From assembly GCA_037445555.1 (NCBI GenBank), contig JBBIKG010000012.1, forward strand, positions 1 to 64,000: a stretch of 64,000 nucleotides of DNA, given 5' to 3'. This DNA is from JAAYJT01 sp037445555. GTDB lineage: Bacteria; Bacteroidota; Bacteroidia; Bacteroidales; JAAYJT01. Positions 9,072-18,472 of the stretch are shown piece by piece (position 1 is the first letter of the stretch; every line of letters starts with the position of its first letter). Under the pieces are notes generated by a model that ran no database searches, was not told the origin of the DNA, and was given only the letters and a program-made list of their open reading frames with translations. A program made the position numbers and the translations under genes.

Positions 9072-10487
9072 TTATAATTGAATCTTGCTCAGGTCAATAT
9101 CAAATGAATACTTACGGCGTTCGCTGCAATCGAGTATGCATTGATCACAGATAGTAAGTTCGCCTCTGAGCCGTTTTGATACCATCACGTCAATACGCTC
9201 TTTCAATGGGTCGATGTTGATTTTATGAATGATTTCGGAGGCAAAGGCGTTCATCAGGGCCATGCGGGCAGCATCTTCAGAGATTCCTCTCGAACGCATA
9301 TAGTACATGGCATTGGCATCGAGCTGGCCAACCGTGCTCCCATGGCTGCACTTCACGTCGTCTGCATATATCTCGAGTTGTGGGTTGGAGTCGACCATAG
9401 CCTTGTCGGTCAGCATTATATTGCGGTTGCGTTGGAAAGCGTCAGTCTTCTGGGCTTCGCGGCGCACCAGGATATGCCCGTTGAATACCGCCCTGGCCTG
9501 GTCATCGAGTATGCCTTTGAAAAGCTGAGTGCTGTAATTGTTGGGCATTTGATGATCGACCACTACGTTGTTGTCGATGTGCTGTTCCTTGTCCACCAAA
9601 TAAAGTCCGTAGAGTTCGGTGGTGGCGTGCTGGCCAAAAAGAGCAACATTCATGTTGTTGCGGATGATTCCGGCATTAAGCGTCAGCATGTTACTTACAA
9701 ACCGGCTGTCCTTTTTCTGTACAACCCATGCATTGGTAATCAATGTCGAGTTGCTGTCCTTATTCTGCAGTTTATAGTATTCGAGTTGTGCGCCGTCATC
9801 AAGCACCATTTCGGTCACTGAGTTGATGAGGCTTTGCTTGTGCAGCAGGCTGTGATCGCAGTAGAGCAGTTGCAATTTGCTGTTTTTCCCGAGTACCACC
9901 AGGTTTCGCGGCTGAATAAACAGGTTTTCCTTCAGGTTGATGAGATTGATGATCTGGATGGGTTTGTCGGCCACAACATTATCGGGAACATAGATAAACA
10001 AACCATCCTGGGCAAAGGCTGTGTTCAATGCAACAAAGCCTCCCGATTTGATATCGGCATATTTTGCGTAATGCTTACTTATGACATCACCCATGACGCT
10101 GAATGCGCTCGCCAGGCTTCCCACCACAATGCCGCCGGGTAAGGTAGTGAGGCCTTCATTCTTATACACAAGCCATCCGTTAAGCTGAGTGAACAAGTGG
10201 GACTCTAGGTCATGTACCTCGCACATGAACATTTTTTCGATGTCCACATCTTTTTCAAAAGGCTCAAAATGCTGCTTGTATTCCAGCATCAGTGGTTTCG
10301 ACAGGTTGGTGCTGCGCCAGCCTTCAGTTTTACTGTCTGGAAGACCTATCCTGGAAAACTGATCAATGGCTTTCAAACGAATACTTCGGAGGTGGTCGTT
10401 GTCATGAATGAAGTTGGTGCGAAGCGTTTCTTCGAACAGCTTCATCATTTTTTCCTTCAGGGTGTATTCGGTGAGAATGGTTGTCAT
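9072..10487 (-). CDS. sufD: Fe-S assembly scaffold protein SufD
   Basis: A SufBD-family protein of up to 471 residues. The C-terminal core has the SufD pattern: DVKCSHGSTVGQLDANAMYYMRSRGISEDAARMALMNAFASEII, in which His (in KCSHGSTVGQ) is the conserved scaffold residue. SufD pairs with SufB and SufC to form the Fe-S scaffold. An internal Met pair at residues 14-15 (at about 10448) is an alternative start that would give about 458 residues; the upstream ATG is kept because nothing argues against it. It lies between sufC and sufS. Confidence 0.95.
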   Translation of the reverse strand: MTTILTEYTLKEKMMKLFEETLRTNFIHDNDHLRSIRLKAIDQFSRIGLPDSKTEGWRSTNLSKPLMLEYKQHFEPFEKDVDIEKMFMCEVHDLESHLFTQLNGWLVYKNEGLTTLPGGIVVGSLASAFSVMGDVISKHYAKYADIKSGGFVALNTAFAQDGLFIYVPDNVVADKPIQIINLINLKENLFIQPRNLVVLGKNSKLQLLYCDHSLLHKQSLINSVTEMVLDDGAQLEYYKLQNKDSNSTLITNAWVVQKKDSRFVSNMLTLNAGIIRNNMNVALFGQHATTELYGLYLVDKEQHIDNNVVVDHQMPNNYSTQLFKGILDDQARAVFNGHILVRREAQKTDAFQRNRNIMLTDKAMVDSNPQLEIYADDVKCSHGSTVGQLDANAMYYMRSRGISEDAARMALMNAFASEIIHKINIDPLKERIDVMVSKRLRGELTICDQCILDCSERRKYSFDIDLSKIQL

Positions 10488-10523
10488 CGTGCTTGAGATT
10501 TCTCCGGGGATTTTTTACTTCAG

Positions 10524-11270
10524 CTAACTACGCCGCCTGATCCAGTCATACCCTTTTTCTTCCAGTTCAAAGGCCAGTTCTTTTCCGCCCGATTTCACAA
10601 TGCGACCGTCGAATAAAACATGAACAAAGTCGGGTACGATATAGTCAAGCAGCCGCTGGTAATGCGTTATCAAGATAAATGTGTTACGCGGGTTACGAAG
10701 TTTTACCACACCGTTGGCTACTATCCTCAAGGCATCAATATCGAGGCCCGAGTCGGTTTCGTCAAGGATGGCAAGGGCTGGCTCAAGGATGGCAAGCTGG
10801 AAAATTTCGTTCTTCTTCTTTTCGCCCCCCGAGAAGCCTTCATTCACCGACCGGTGGGTGAGGCTGGTATTCATTTCGAGAAGCCGCTTTGCCTCCTCCA
10901 TCTTTTCCAGAAACTCCTTAGCTGGCATAGGATCCAGCCCTTTGTATTTGCGCTGCTCGTTAATAGCCGTCTTCATGAAATTCACCAAGCTTACTCCGGG
11001 AATCTCGACCGGGTATTGAAATCCCAGAAAGATTCCTTCGCAGGCCCGTTCTTCCACGTTGAGGCTGGCAAGGTCTTTTCCCTTATACAAAATTTTTCCG
11101 TTGGTGATGTCGTAGCCTTCGCGTCCAGCAATGACAGCTGCCAGGGTGCTTTTGCCGGTACCGTTTGGGCCCATGATGGCGTGTACTTCGCCAGCGCGGG
11201 CTTCCAGATTTAATCCCTTCAGGATTTCCTTACCCTGAATCTCGACTTTAAGATTTTTGATCGAAAGCAT
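10524..11270 (-). CDS. sufC: Fe-S assembly ATPase SufC
   Basis: A 248-residue ABC-type ATPase. Walker A GPNGTGKST is at 34-42, the signature SGGEKKKNE at 147-155, and Walker B LAILDE at 166-171 is followed by TDSGLDIDAL, the hallmark of SufC. It binds SufB and SufD and drives conformational change of the scaffold. sufB ends 35 bases upstream and sufD starts 36 bases downstream. Confidence 0.97.
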   Translation of the reverse strand: MLSIKNLKVEIQGKEILKGLNLEARAGEVHAIMGPNGTGKSTLAAVIAGREGYDITNGKILYKGKDLASLNVEERACEGIFLGFQYPVEIPGVSLVNFMKTAINEQRKYKGLDPMPAKEFLEKMEEAKRLLEMNTSLTHRSVNEGFSGGEKKKNEIFQLAILEPALAILDETDSGLDIDALRIVANGVVKLRNPRNTFILITHYQRLLDYIVPDFVHVLFDGRIVKSGGKELAFELEEKGYDWIRRRS

Positions 11271-11305
11271 GATGCTTTAAATATTTATTTTTTGATTGAT
11301 TATTC

Positions 11306-12754
11306 TTACCCGACACTTCCTTCAAGACTGATGGCTAAAAGTTTTTGAGCCTCCACAGCAAACTCGAGTGGAAGGTGTTTGAGTACTTCTTTGGCATACC
11401 CGTTAACTATCAGCCCGATAGCGTTTTCGTTGTCGATGCCGCGCTGCTTGCAATAAAACAACTGGTCTTCGGAGATTTTAGAGGTGGTCGCTTCATGCTC
11501 AACGATGGAGGATTTGTTCTCGTTGTGGATATACGGAAAAGTGTGCGCACCGCACTGGCTGCCGAGCAGCAATGAGTCGCACTGCGTGAAATTGCGCGCG
11601 TTTTCGGCTCTCTTGATAATCTTCACCAGGCCGCGGTAGCTGTTATTGCTTTGCCCGGCCGATATGCCTTTCGATACGATGGTGCTTCGGGTATTTTTAC
11701 CGAGATGTATCATTTTTGTTCCTGTGTCGGCCTGCTGCATGTGGTTGGTTACGGCCACGGAATAAAACTCACCAACGCTGTTATCGCCCATCAGCACTAC
11801 GCTGGGATATTTCCAGGTGATAGCCGACCCGGTTTCTACCTGCGTCCAGGATATCTTACTGTGACTTCCCTTACAAATACCACGCTTTGTAACGAAATTA
11901 TAGATTCCGCCTTCTCCTTTTTTATTTCCGGGATACCAGTTTTGGACTGTCGAATATTTGACTTCGGCATCCTTCATGGCGATGATTTCTACTATTGCGG
12001 CATGCAACTGATTTTCGTCTCGCATCGGCGCAGTACAGCCCTCCATATAACTCACATAACTGCCTTCGTCGGCAATGATTAGTGTGCGTTCAAACTGGCC
12101 TGTGTTGGCCGCGTTTATTCTGAAATAGGTGCTGAGCTCGAGCGGGCAACGCACCCCCTTTGGTATGTAACAAAACGAGCCGTCGCTGAAAACTGCCGAA
12201 TTCAGGGCGGCAAAAAAGTTATCATCATAGGGCACCACAGTGGCCATGTATTGTTTCACCAGATCAGGGTGCTTCTGAACGGCCTCGCTGAACGAACAAA
12301 ATATGATTCCATGCTTGGCAAGAGTTTCGCTAAAGGTGGTTTTTACCGATATGCTGTCAACCACAGCATCTACGGCAATCCCTGTCAGCCTTTTTTGCTC
12401 TTCGAGCGAAATTCCGAGTTTGTTAAATGTGTCGATGAGTTCCGGATCGACCTCATCAAGGCTGTTCAGCTGTTTTTGCTTTTTAGGCGCAGCATAGTAA
12501 ATGATGTCCTGATAATCGATAGGCGGATACGAAATGTTGGCCCAGGTCGGCTCTTCCATTTCGAGCCATTTCCGGTATGCCTTCAGACGGAATTCGAGCA
12601 TGAATTCGGGCTCGTTTTTGAGCGAAGATATTTTTTGTATAGTTTCTTCCGACAATCCTTTGGGAATTACCTCCGTTTCGATATCGGTATAGAATCCATA
12701 TTTATAATCCTTCCGTGTAACCTCTTCAATAATGTTGTTTTGGCCTGTTTCCAT
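11306..12754 (-). CDS. sufB: Fe-S assembly scaffold protein SufB
   Basis: A 482-residue SufB. Typical blocks are KYGFYTDIETEVIPKGL, YIPKGVRCPLELSTYFRIN, the cysteine-bearing segment SYVSYMEGCTAPMRDENQLH, and the C-terminal SSIVEHEATTSKISEDQLFYCKQRGID. First gene of the SUF operon sufB-sufC-sufD-sufS-sufE-sufT. The ATG at 12754 is chosen rather than a GTG at 12802 because a promoter -7 box overlaps that GTG (12802-12809), which would leave it upstream of the transcription start. Confidence 0.96.
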   Translation of the reverse strand: METGQNNIIEEVTRKDYKYGFYTDIETEVIPKGLSEETIQKISSLKNEPEFMLEFRLKAYRKWLEMEEPTWANISYPPIDYQDIIYYAAPKKQKQLNSLDEVDPELIDTFNKLGISLEEQKRLTGIAVDAVVDSISVKTTFSETLAKHGIIFCSFSEAVQKHPDLVKQYMATVVPYDDNFFAALNSAVFSDGSFCYIPKGVRCPLELSTYFRINAANTGQFERTLIIADEGSYVSYMEGCTAPMRDENQLHAAIVEIIAMKDAEVKYSTVQNWYPGNKKGEGGIYNFVTKRGICKGSHSKISWTQVETGSAITWKYPSVVLMGDNSVGEFYSVAVTNHMQQADTGTKMIHLGKNTRSTIVSKGISAGQSNNSYRGLVKIIKRAENARNFTQCDSLLLGSQCGAHTFPYIHNENKSSIVEHEATTSKISEDQLFYCKQRGIDNENAIGLIVNGYAKEVLKHLPLEFAVEAQKLLAISLEGSVG

Positions 12755-12801
12755 CAGTCCGGGATCTTTAAGCTTATTTGGATTAAATTCAAATAAGGTC
12801 A

Positions 12802-12809
12802 CAAAATTA
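12802..12809 (-). promoter_or_regulatory. putative -7 box for the SUF operon
   Basis: Read on the minus strand this is TAATTTTG, an exact match to the Bacteroidota -7 consensus TAnnTTTG, placed about 48 bases upstream of the sufB ATG. No good TTG -33 element is seen at the right distance, so the call is tentative. Confidence 0.45.
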
Positions 12810-12911
12810 TTAAAATAACCGTTGCAGTACTCTTATGGCACTGTATACCATTCAATAAATGTAACAATACTGTGGCAAAAAGGTTAGGAAGCCCTTCCTT
12901 TTAAGGGTCAA

Positions 12912-13394
12912 TTATTCCGTCTGGATTTCCGGGGAAGTTTTTGATCTTCGCAGCAAGCTTGTCAGTTGCATTTCAAAATCTTCGAGAAAAATGTCCAGCC
13001 CTTTCGCAAGCGAAATATCAATAGACTGTACAAATTGAATCTGTGGAATCAAATTGGCTTTTTTCACCAGATCCGCCATGCTTATATTGAGCGGAAGGCC
13101 GTCGGTTATCAGCAGAAAATCGAATTGCCTGAGCGAGGGGACGAGGTATTGACTGCTTTTGTTCGATATCAGATACCCGTTGATCTGCTTTTCCGCGTCA
13201 ATTCCGGCATATAGAGGGTAGGCTATTTCGCTATCGTCTGACTGACGGGAAATAAAGTCAGAAACACGGGAAAGCCGAAGCCCGAGTGCTTTGTTCAGAA
13301 AATAACACAACCTGAACCCCGGAAGCGTTGTCACCACTCCGGCAATCAGGTAATCGTGGCTGCCCGATGGGGTAATAAAATGTTTTTTAGGCAT
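12912..13394 (-). CDS. IPExxxVDY-type small protein
   Basis: A 160-residue protein of unknown function. It has the layout of the Bacteroidota IPExxxVDY family: an N-terminal DYLIAGVVTTLPGFRLCYFL block, central FDFLLITDG, and a degenerate form of the name motif near residue 110 (LIPQIQFVQSIDISL, with Gln where Glu is usual). Genes of this family commonly follow rnc in this phylum, as here (47 bases downstream of rnc). No catalytic residues can be identified. Its steady linkage to rnc suggests an RNA-related or ribosome-related role, but that is inference. Confidence 0.7.
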   Translation of the reverse strand: MPKKHFITPSGSHDYLIAGVVTTLPGFRLCYFLNKALGLRLSRVSDFISRQSDDSEIAYPLYAGIDAEKQINGYLISNKSSQYLVPSLRQFDFLLITDGLPLNISMADLVKKANLIPQIQFVQSIDISLAKGLDIFLEDFEMQLTSLLRRSKTSPEIQTE

Positions 13395-13441
13395 GCACTC
13401 CGGCTTCTAAAATTTTGATTTGCTGGGTTTGTTGCATCAGG

Positions 13442-14173
13442 CTAGTTCACGTTCGGGTCTTCTTCCTGAAGCTGCTCAAATGTTTTGGCAGCAGCCTCCT
13501 GCTCGGCTCCTTTTATAGAAAAATCACGCCCTTTCGCCTTTGTTTTCCCATCGATCTGCACTTCTACGATGTATTGCTTTGAATAACCCGAGCCCACTTC
13601 ATCAACCACACTGAACTCAAGGGTCTTTTTATGCTGTTGCGTCCATTCAATCAGCCTGCTTTTATAATTTGTCTCCTGGGCAAGTATCTCTTCGATATCC
13701 ACATGTAGCCGAAATATATGGCTAACCACAATTTGTTCGGTTTCGCGGTACCCCTTGTCGAGATAAAGGGCGCCGATAAATGCCTCAAAGGCATTGCCAT
13801 GCATCGATTTATTAAAATATGCCTGGTCCGGGTTGCTGTTTATCAGGTTGTTGATTCCCAACTTCAGCGATAGTTTGTTTAGATGATTGCGGCTCACCAG
13901 CTTGGAACGCATCTGTGTTAGGAACCCTTCGTCTTTGTAAGGAAACCGCTTGAAAAGAAAATCAGCCACAATGGCATCCAGCACGGCATCGCCCAAAAAC
14001 TCAAGCCTTTCATTGCTGAGCCGGGTGCCGTTTCCGTTTTTGATGGCTACTGACTTATGCCGGAAAGCCTGTTGGTAGAGTGCCAGATTGCCTGGTGTGA
14101 AACCAAAGAGATTTTTAATCTGGCCACGTAAATCATCTCTGGGAAACAGGCGTTCCCTAAACCAACGAATCAT
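13442..14173 (-). CDS. rnc: ribonuclease III
   Basis: A 243-residue RNase III. The catalytic signature ERLEFLGDAVLDAIV is at 55-69, with the second acidic site in HGNAFEAFIGALYLDKG, followed by a C-terminal double-stranded RNA-binding domain (from about 170) ending in GKTKAKGRDFSIKGAEQEAA. It cleaves double-stranded RNA in rRNA maturation and mRNA decay. It is 15 bases downstream of fabF in the acpP-fabF-rnc operon, an order widespread in bacteria. Confidence 0.97.
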   Translation of the reverse strand: MIRWFRERLFPRDDLRGQIKNLFGFTPGNLALYQQAFRHKSVAIKNGNGTRLSNERLEFLGDAVLDAIVADFLFKRFPYKDEGFLTQMRSKLVSRNHLNKLSLKLGINNLINSNPDQAYFNKSMHGNAFEAFIGALYLDKGYRETEQIVVSHIFRLHVDIEEILAQETNYKSRLIEWTQQHKKTLEFSVVDEVGSGYSKQYIVEVQIDGKTKAKGRDFSIKGAEQEAAAKTFEQLQEEDPNVN

Positions 14174-14188
14174 AATTAACCCAAAAGG

Positions 14189-15442
14189 TTAGCCGAGGTA
14201 TTTTTTAAATACAATACTGACATTATGCCCCCCGAAACCAAAGGTATTGGTCAGGGCGTAATTAACTACCCTGTGTTTGGCTGTATGGAAGGTGAAGTCT
14301 AGTTTGTTGTCTATCTCGGGGTCGTCAGTAAAATGGTTGATGGTAGGAGGTACCACATCGTTTTGTGCGGCGAGCACGGTAGCGATGGCTTCCACAGCTC
14401 CGGCGGCACCCAGCAGATGCCCTGTCATCGATTTGGTGGAATTAATGCTGATGTCATAGGCATGCTCGCCAAAGAGGTTTACAATGGCTTTTGGCTCAGC
14501 AATATCGCCAAGGGGTGTGCTTGTACCGTGTGTATTGATATGATCGATATCGGCGGTGGTGATACCGGCTTCGCGGATTGCCTCCTTCATCGAATTATAT
14601 GCTCCTAATCCTTCGGGATGAGGTGCGGTGATATGGTTAGCGTCGGCGGTGAGGCCTGCACCAACTACTTCGGCATAGATTTTAGCTCCTCGGCGAATGG
14701 CATGGTCATAATCTTCAAGGATTAGTGCCCCTGCGCCTTCTGCGATAACAAACCCGTCGCGGTCTCTGTCGAAAGGGCGGCTGGCAGTTTTGGGGTCATC
14801 GTTTCGGGTTGATAGAGCATGCAATGCATTAAATCCGCCCACTGAAACAATGTTGATACTTGCTTCGCTTCCGCCACAGACAATCAGGTCGGCTTTGCCC
14901 AGGAGAAGGTAATAGAATGCGTCAACAATGGCGTTGGCAGAGCTGGCACAGGCGGATACGGTGGCGAAATTCAGACCCCGGAACCCATACTTGATAGAAA
15001 TATGCCCCGCAGTAATATCAGCAATCATTTTTGGCACCAGAAAAGGACTGAAGCGCGGTGTACCATCGCCCTGGCAAAAACCCATGATTTCTTCAGCAAT
15101 GGTTTCGATGCCTCCAATGCCGCTGGCCCAGATTACACCTACCCTGTCCAGGTCAATTGCCGATACGTCAATGCCGGCATCGCGGATGGCCTCGTCGGCT
15201 GTGACTATCCCATACTGCGAAAAACGATCGTACTTCCGGGCCTCTTTTCTTTCAAAAAATTTAGAAGCATCAAAGCCCTTGATTTCACAGGCAAATTGCG
15301 TTTTGCATTTTGCGGGATCGAAGCGCGTTATGGTATTAGCGCCGCTGACTCCATTCAGCAACGCATCCCAGTATTCCGTAATGTTGTTACCGATTGGAGT
15401 CAGCGCGCCTAAACCAGTAATTACTACTCGCTTAGACTTCAT
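14189..15442 (-). CDS. fabF: beta-ketoacyl-ACP synthase II (FabF)
   Basis: A 417-residue condensing enzyme of fatty acid synthesis. The thiolase-fold triad is present: the active-site Cys in FATVSACASSANAI (about 165), His in DHINTHGTSTPLGD (about 305) and His in SMTGHLLGAAGAVEA (about 342). It elongates acyl-ACP with malonyl-ACP. The ATG at 15442 is preferred to a TTG one codon upstream. It follows acpP by 11 bases, matching its partner. Confidence 0.97.
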   Translation of the reverse strand: MKSKRVVITGLGALTPIGNNITEYWDALLNGVSGANTITRFDPAKCKTQFACEIKGFDASKFFERKEARKYDRFSQYGIVTADEAIRDAGIDVSAIDLDRVGVIWASGIGGIETIAEEIMGFCQGDGTPRFSPFLVPKMIADITAGHISIKYGFRGLNFATVSACASSANAIVDAFYYLLLGKADLIVCGGSEASINIVSVGGFNALHALSTRNDDPKTASRPFDRDRDGFVIAEGAGALILEDYDHAIRRGAKIYAEVVGAGLTADANHITAPHPEGLGAYNSMKEAIREAGITTADIDHINTHGTSTPLGDIAEPKAIVNLFGEHAYDISINSTKSMTGHLLGAAGAVEAIATVLAAQNDVVPPTINHFTDDPEIDNKLDFTFHTAKHRVVNYALTNTFGFGGHNVSIVFKKYLG

Positions 15443-15453
15443 CAAAGAGTAAA

Positions 15454-15690
15454 TTACTTAACAAGGCTTTCGATGTAGGTAATGGCTTCGCCAACCGTGG
15501 CAATCTTTTCAGCCTGGTCGTCGGGAATCTGCATACCGAACTCTTTTTCGAATTCCATGATGAGCTCAACAGTGTCGAGTGAATCGGCACCGAGGTCGTT
15601 GGTGAAGCTAGCTTCGGGTGTAACTTCGCTTTCATCAACACCAAGCTTATCAACAATGATAGCTTTTACTTTTGCTGCAATGTCTGACAT
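15454..15690 (-). CDS. acpP: acyl carrier protein
   Basis: A 78-residue, very acidic protein with the phosphopantetheine attachment site DLGADSLDTVELIMEFE, Ser37 being modified. It carries growing fatty acyl chains. First gene of the acpP-fabF-rnc operon. A clear AAGGAG lies about 6 bases before the ATG, so this highly expressed gene has both a good promoter and an unusually good ribosome binding site for this phylum. Confidence 0.98.
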   Translation of the reverse strand: MSDIAAKVKAIIVDKLGVDESEVTPEASFTNDLGADSLDTVELIMEFEKEFGMQIPDDQAEKIATVGEAITYIESLVK

Positions 15691-15718
15691 TTTTTCTCCT
15701 TTTTTAAGATTTGCGATG

Positions 15719-15749
15719 CAAAGGAAATTATTAAATCGAAAAAAACAAA
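15719..15749 (-). promoter_or_regulatory. promoter of acpP-fabF-rnc
   Basis: On the minus strand TTTG (15749-15746) is followed by exactly 19 bases and TTCCTTTG (15726-15719), one mismatch from the Bacteroidota -7 box TAnnTTTG. Transcription would start about 20 bases before the acpP ATG. Confidence 0.6.
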
Positions 15750-15879
15750 AAAATCACTGAATTATTTTGAGCCAACAAAACACATCTCACTCATTAACAA
15801 TCAAATGCACCTGTCAGCCATATGTTTTGTGATCTTACGCTGGTTATAATTTTCAGGGAATTAGGTTCGCCTGCAAGCG

Positions 15880-15898
15880 AAGTGAATTTAATTCACTT
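15880..15898. terminator. inverted repeat after the C25 protease gene
   Basis: Nine-base arms AAGTGAATT and AATTCACTT around a single T, with flanking CCTG/CAGG extending the pairing. It lies 15 bases past the stop of the C25 gene. There is no T-run, so it may be a terminator hairpin or simply an mRNA-stabilising stem. Confidence 0.4.
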
Positions 15899-15912
15899 TC
15901 AGGTACGTTTAA

Positions 15913-18231
15913 CTATTTAATCACTATGACTTTACCGGAATAGATTTCCCGGCCGTTTTCTATTCGAAGGTGGTATATTCCGTTGCCAAGACCCGATAAA
16001 TCAAGTGGAATCGGATATTCGGGTGAAAATATCCGCCAGGTTCTGATTACTTTTCCGGCAATATCACAAACAGTTAGTACGCAGGGCTGCCGGGGCTTTG
16101 AAGGCAGGCTTACAATGACCTGGCCATGCGAAGGATTTGGACTGATGTGCAGTGCGTTGATCCTAGGGGTTTCTCCCTTTGATGTTTCATTATCATTATT
16201 TGTTTGCACAATCTGTGGAAGGATCTGAATCATACTTTGATACGTCACTCTGTTATAGGCAAACAAGACTAGTTTTGCCCATCCCGGGTCGAGGGGCCCT
16301 GAAAACTGCAACGCTGCCTGATGATTTGTTATTCGCCCCACGGCAAGGATGCTGTCGCCCATGCTCAGGCAAACCATGGCGCCTTCGGCATCTGAATTGA
16401 TCTCTATGCATGTAACATCTGACCGGATGGCAGACGGGTGAGCAGCCTTTATTGCAGCGGGCATGTTCGTGCGAAATACCAGCGAAGGATCGCCAAAGAG
16501 TATCCAGGAGTCATGAGCTATGCGGCCTTCGGTTCCGTAGTGATCGATCATCCGCATACTTCCGGAGGTCGTAATGCCTCCAAGTGTTTTCATCCAGTTT
16601 TCTGACGGCCCTGTCAACAAGGCAATCATTTCGTCCTGCCCCGTCATCGGAGGCTGCCATGTTTGTTTCGAAGCCGAGAATTTGCCGCCAAGAGCTCCGG
16701 TTGGCTCGCGGCTTATAGGGTCAGTGGCCCACATCCATTGTTCGGCAAAACAAGTGTTTTGTATAAAATTCCCCGCCTCACAAGCCACCGAAAAGATTAT
16801 GGGCCACTTGCGGAGATTAGACAACTGCCCCACCTGGGGGGCTCCATATCCTCCCACCCTCCACCCTGCTGAGGTGCCATGTCCGCAATAATTCACCAGC
16901 GATACTCCCGAGTTTATCCGGTTTGAGATTTGTTCGGCAGAGGTGTTTTGCAGGCTGGGCAAATTGGCTTCATATTCACGAAAAACATTTCGATAGGTGT
17001 AGCTAAGCAATACATCTCGGATCCCATCCATGTGAACATAGTCAGATTCTCCGTTGCGATGGCCTCTACCGTCGCCTTCATTGCGTGCAATGCCCATGGC
17101 CTGGGTTAACCAATTGGCGTCCGATCCAACTTCGCGTTCATAATACAATACCTTCTTTACCTGGTTTTGGACCTGCATTGGATTATTGGCCGGAAATCGT
17201 CCAACCAGTACTTCGTTGTATGAATCATCCCCTTCTAAATATCCGTAGTAATTATCAGAGTACTCGCCAGCTATCAGCTTTGCCGGTATATGTTCATGAT
17301 CGCCCACGAGCAGCAGATAAGTTAATCCATTCGACTTGTAGTATTCTTTTACGAAGTCTCTGATTTTTTCAGGCTGAGAACTAATACGAGAAACATTTTT
17401 AACCACGGCATTTATCCCACGTGATCTCTTCCACGAAACAAAGGGTTTGATTTCATTAATGAATTCGACTGGGCAAAGAATCAGCATATTTTCAGTTATG
17501 GCGCTTCCGGAATTTTTAACTGGTAAATAATTCACAAACTGCTCACGGAAGATGTTTTCAAACTCGGCAGATAATAATTGGCCTCTTAAGCTCTTCAGCG
17601 GCGGAAGCTGACCGCCGTTTCCCTCTTCAAACACCTCGATCTCCAGTTGGTCGTACACCTTTAGCAGCAGTGATTCCGGTTGATAGACAAAGGGGTTGAC
17701 AACCAGGGTCTGTCCGCTCAATTCACGTAACTGATATGGGGCACGCAGGTAACAGATTTGATCCGGTAGCGGCACCTCCGAGGTAATACTTTGAAAATAA
17801 AGGCTAAGGCTATCATTGCCGGCCCTGAAAAGATGGCCAGCAGAGGGGGCAATTTTTATATCGGAATACTCCCGCCAGGAGTAGTTTACAACTCTTACAC
17901 GGCTCCGGCTGTGAGGTGCAACGACCAATGACAGGCAAAGGCAGGGCAGGGAATGGGATCCGCTTCGGAGAATCGGTACCATGCCTGGCACCTCAACTTT
18001 ATAAGCACCACTGTCAGCTTCACCGAGATAAAACCCCTGAATTGTCAGTCTGACCACCGTGGATTGCGCTGATGAAGAAACAACCTCAGTGATGACTGAT
18101 GCCGGTGTGTTTGATCTTATCCCCACCCACTGCTTTCCGCTGGCTGGCACAACCAATGCACATAACATCCATATCAGCACATGTTTCCGCCAGTAAGTAA
18201 CTGATGAATTAGATGAGGGTATCAGCTTCAT
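15913..18231 (-). CDS. gingipain-like C25 cysteine protease with T9SS sorting domain
   Basis: A 772-residue secreted protein. After an N-terminal hydrophobic signal (HVLIWMLCALVVPASG) there is a propeptide-like region of about 230 residues, then the caspase-like C25 domain: LTYLLLVGDHEHIPAK, the catalytic His in VNYCGHGTSAGW (about 451) and catalytic Cys in IIFSVACEAGNF (about 484). The C terminus (from about 690, SPNPSHGQ to YHLRIENGREIYSGKVIVIK) is a type A type IX secretion sorting domain. Expected to be exported by the T9SS and attached to the cell surface or released. A start three codons upstream is also possible. Monocistronic, beside acpP but not linked to it. Confidence 0.92.
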   Translation of the reverse strand: MKLIPSSNSSVTYWRKHVLIWMLCALVVPASGKQWVGIRSNTPASVITEVVSSSAQSTVVRLTIQGFYLGEADSGAYKVEVPGMVPILRSGSHSLPCLCLSLVVAPHSRSRVRVVNYSWREYSDIKIAPSAGHLFRAGNDSLSLYFQSITSEVPLPDQICYLRAPYQLRELSGQTLVVNPFVYQPESLLLKVYDQLEIEVFEEGNGGQLPPLKSLRGQLLSAEFENIFREQFVNYLPVKNSGSAITENMLILCPVEFINEIKPFVSWKRSRGINAVVKNVSRISSQPEKIRDFVKEYYKSNGLTYLLLVGDHEHIPAKLIAGEYSDNYYGYLEGDDSYNEVLVGRFPANNPMQVQNQVKKVLYYEREVGSDANWLTQAMGIARNEGDGRGHRNGESDYVHMDGIRDVLLSYTYRNVFREYEANLPSLQNTSAEQISNRINSGVSLVNYCGHGTSAGWRVGGYGAPQVGQLSNLRKWPIIFSVACEAGNFIQNTCFAEQWMWATDPISREPTGALGGKFSASKQTWQPPMTGQDEMIALLTGPSENWMKTLGGITTSGSMRMIDHYGTEGRIAHDSWILFGDPSLVFRTNMPAAIKAAHPSAIRSDVTCIEINSDAEGAMVCLSMGDSILAVGRITNHQAALQFSGPLDPGWAKLVLFAYNRVTYQSMIQILPQIVQTNNDNETSKGETPRINALHISPNPSHGQVIVSLPSKPRQPCVLTVCDIAGKVIRTWRIFSPEYPIPLDLSGLGNGIYHLRIENGREIYSGKVIVIK

Positions 18232-18472
18232 GCATAACACTTAAAAAACTGCTTAGATCGATTCGGCCCTCCAGTAATAAATACATCTTCCACTCAAGCC
18301 CCGTTACGGGTTCCTCTTTGAGCGCAGGTGATTCATACCCGGCAGATTCAAAGTTAATACAAACCTGACTGTAATTTACCCGTGTGTAAATTAACAATAA
18401 ATTTGCAGTTACACAACCTTTTAAACGCCGGGAAACGAAGCTCTCAGACAGCCGGGGTTCCCGCTGCCTTTA

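Noticed and set aside
18209..18397. 62-codon minus-strand frame upstream of the C25 gene
   Set aside because: It overlaps the signal peptide region of the protease gene in another frame and has no recognisable features.
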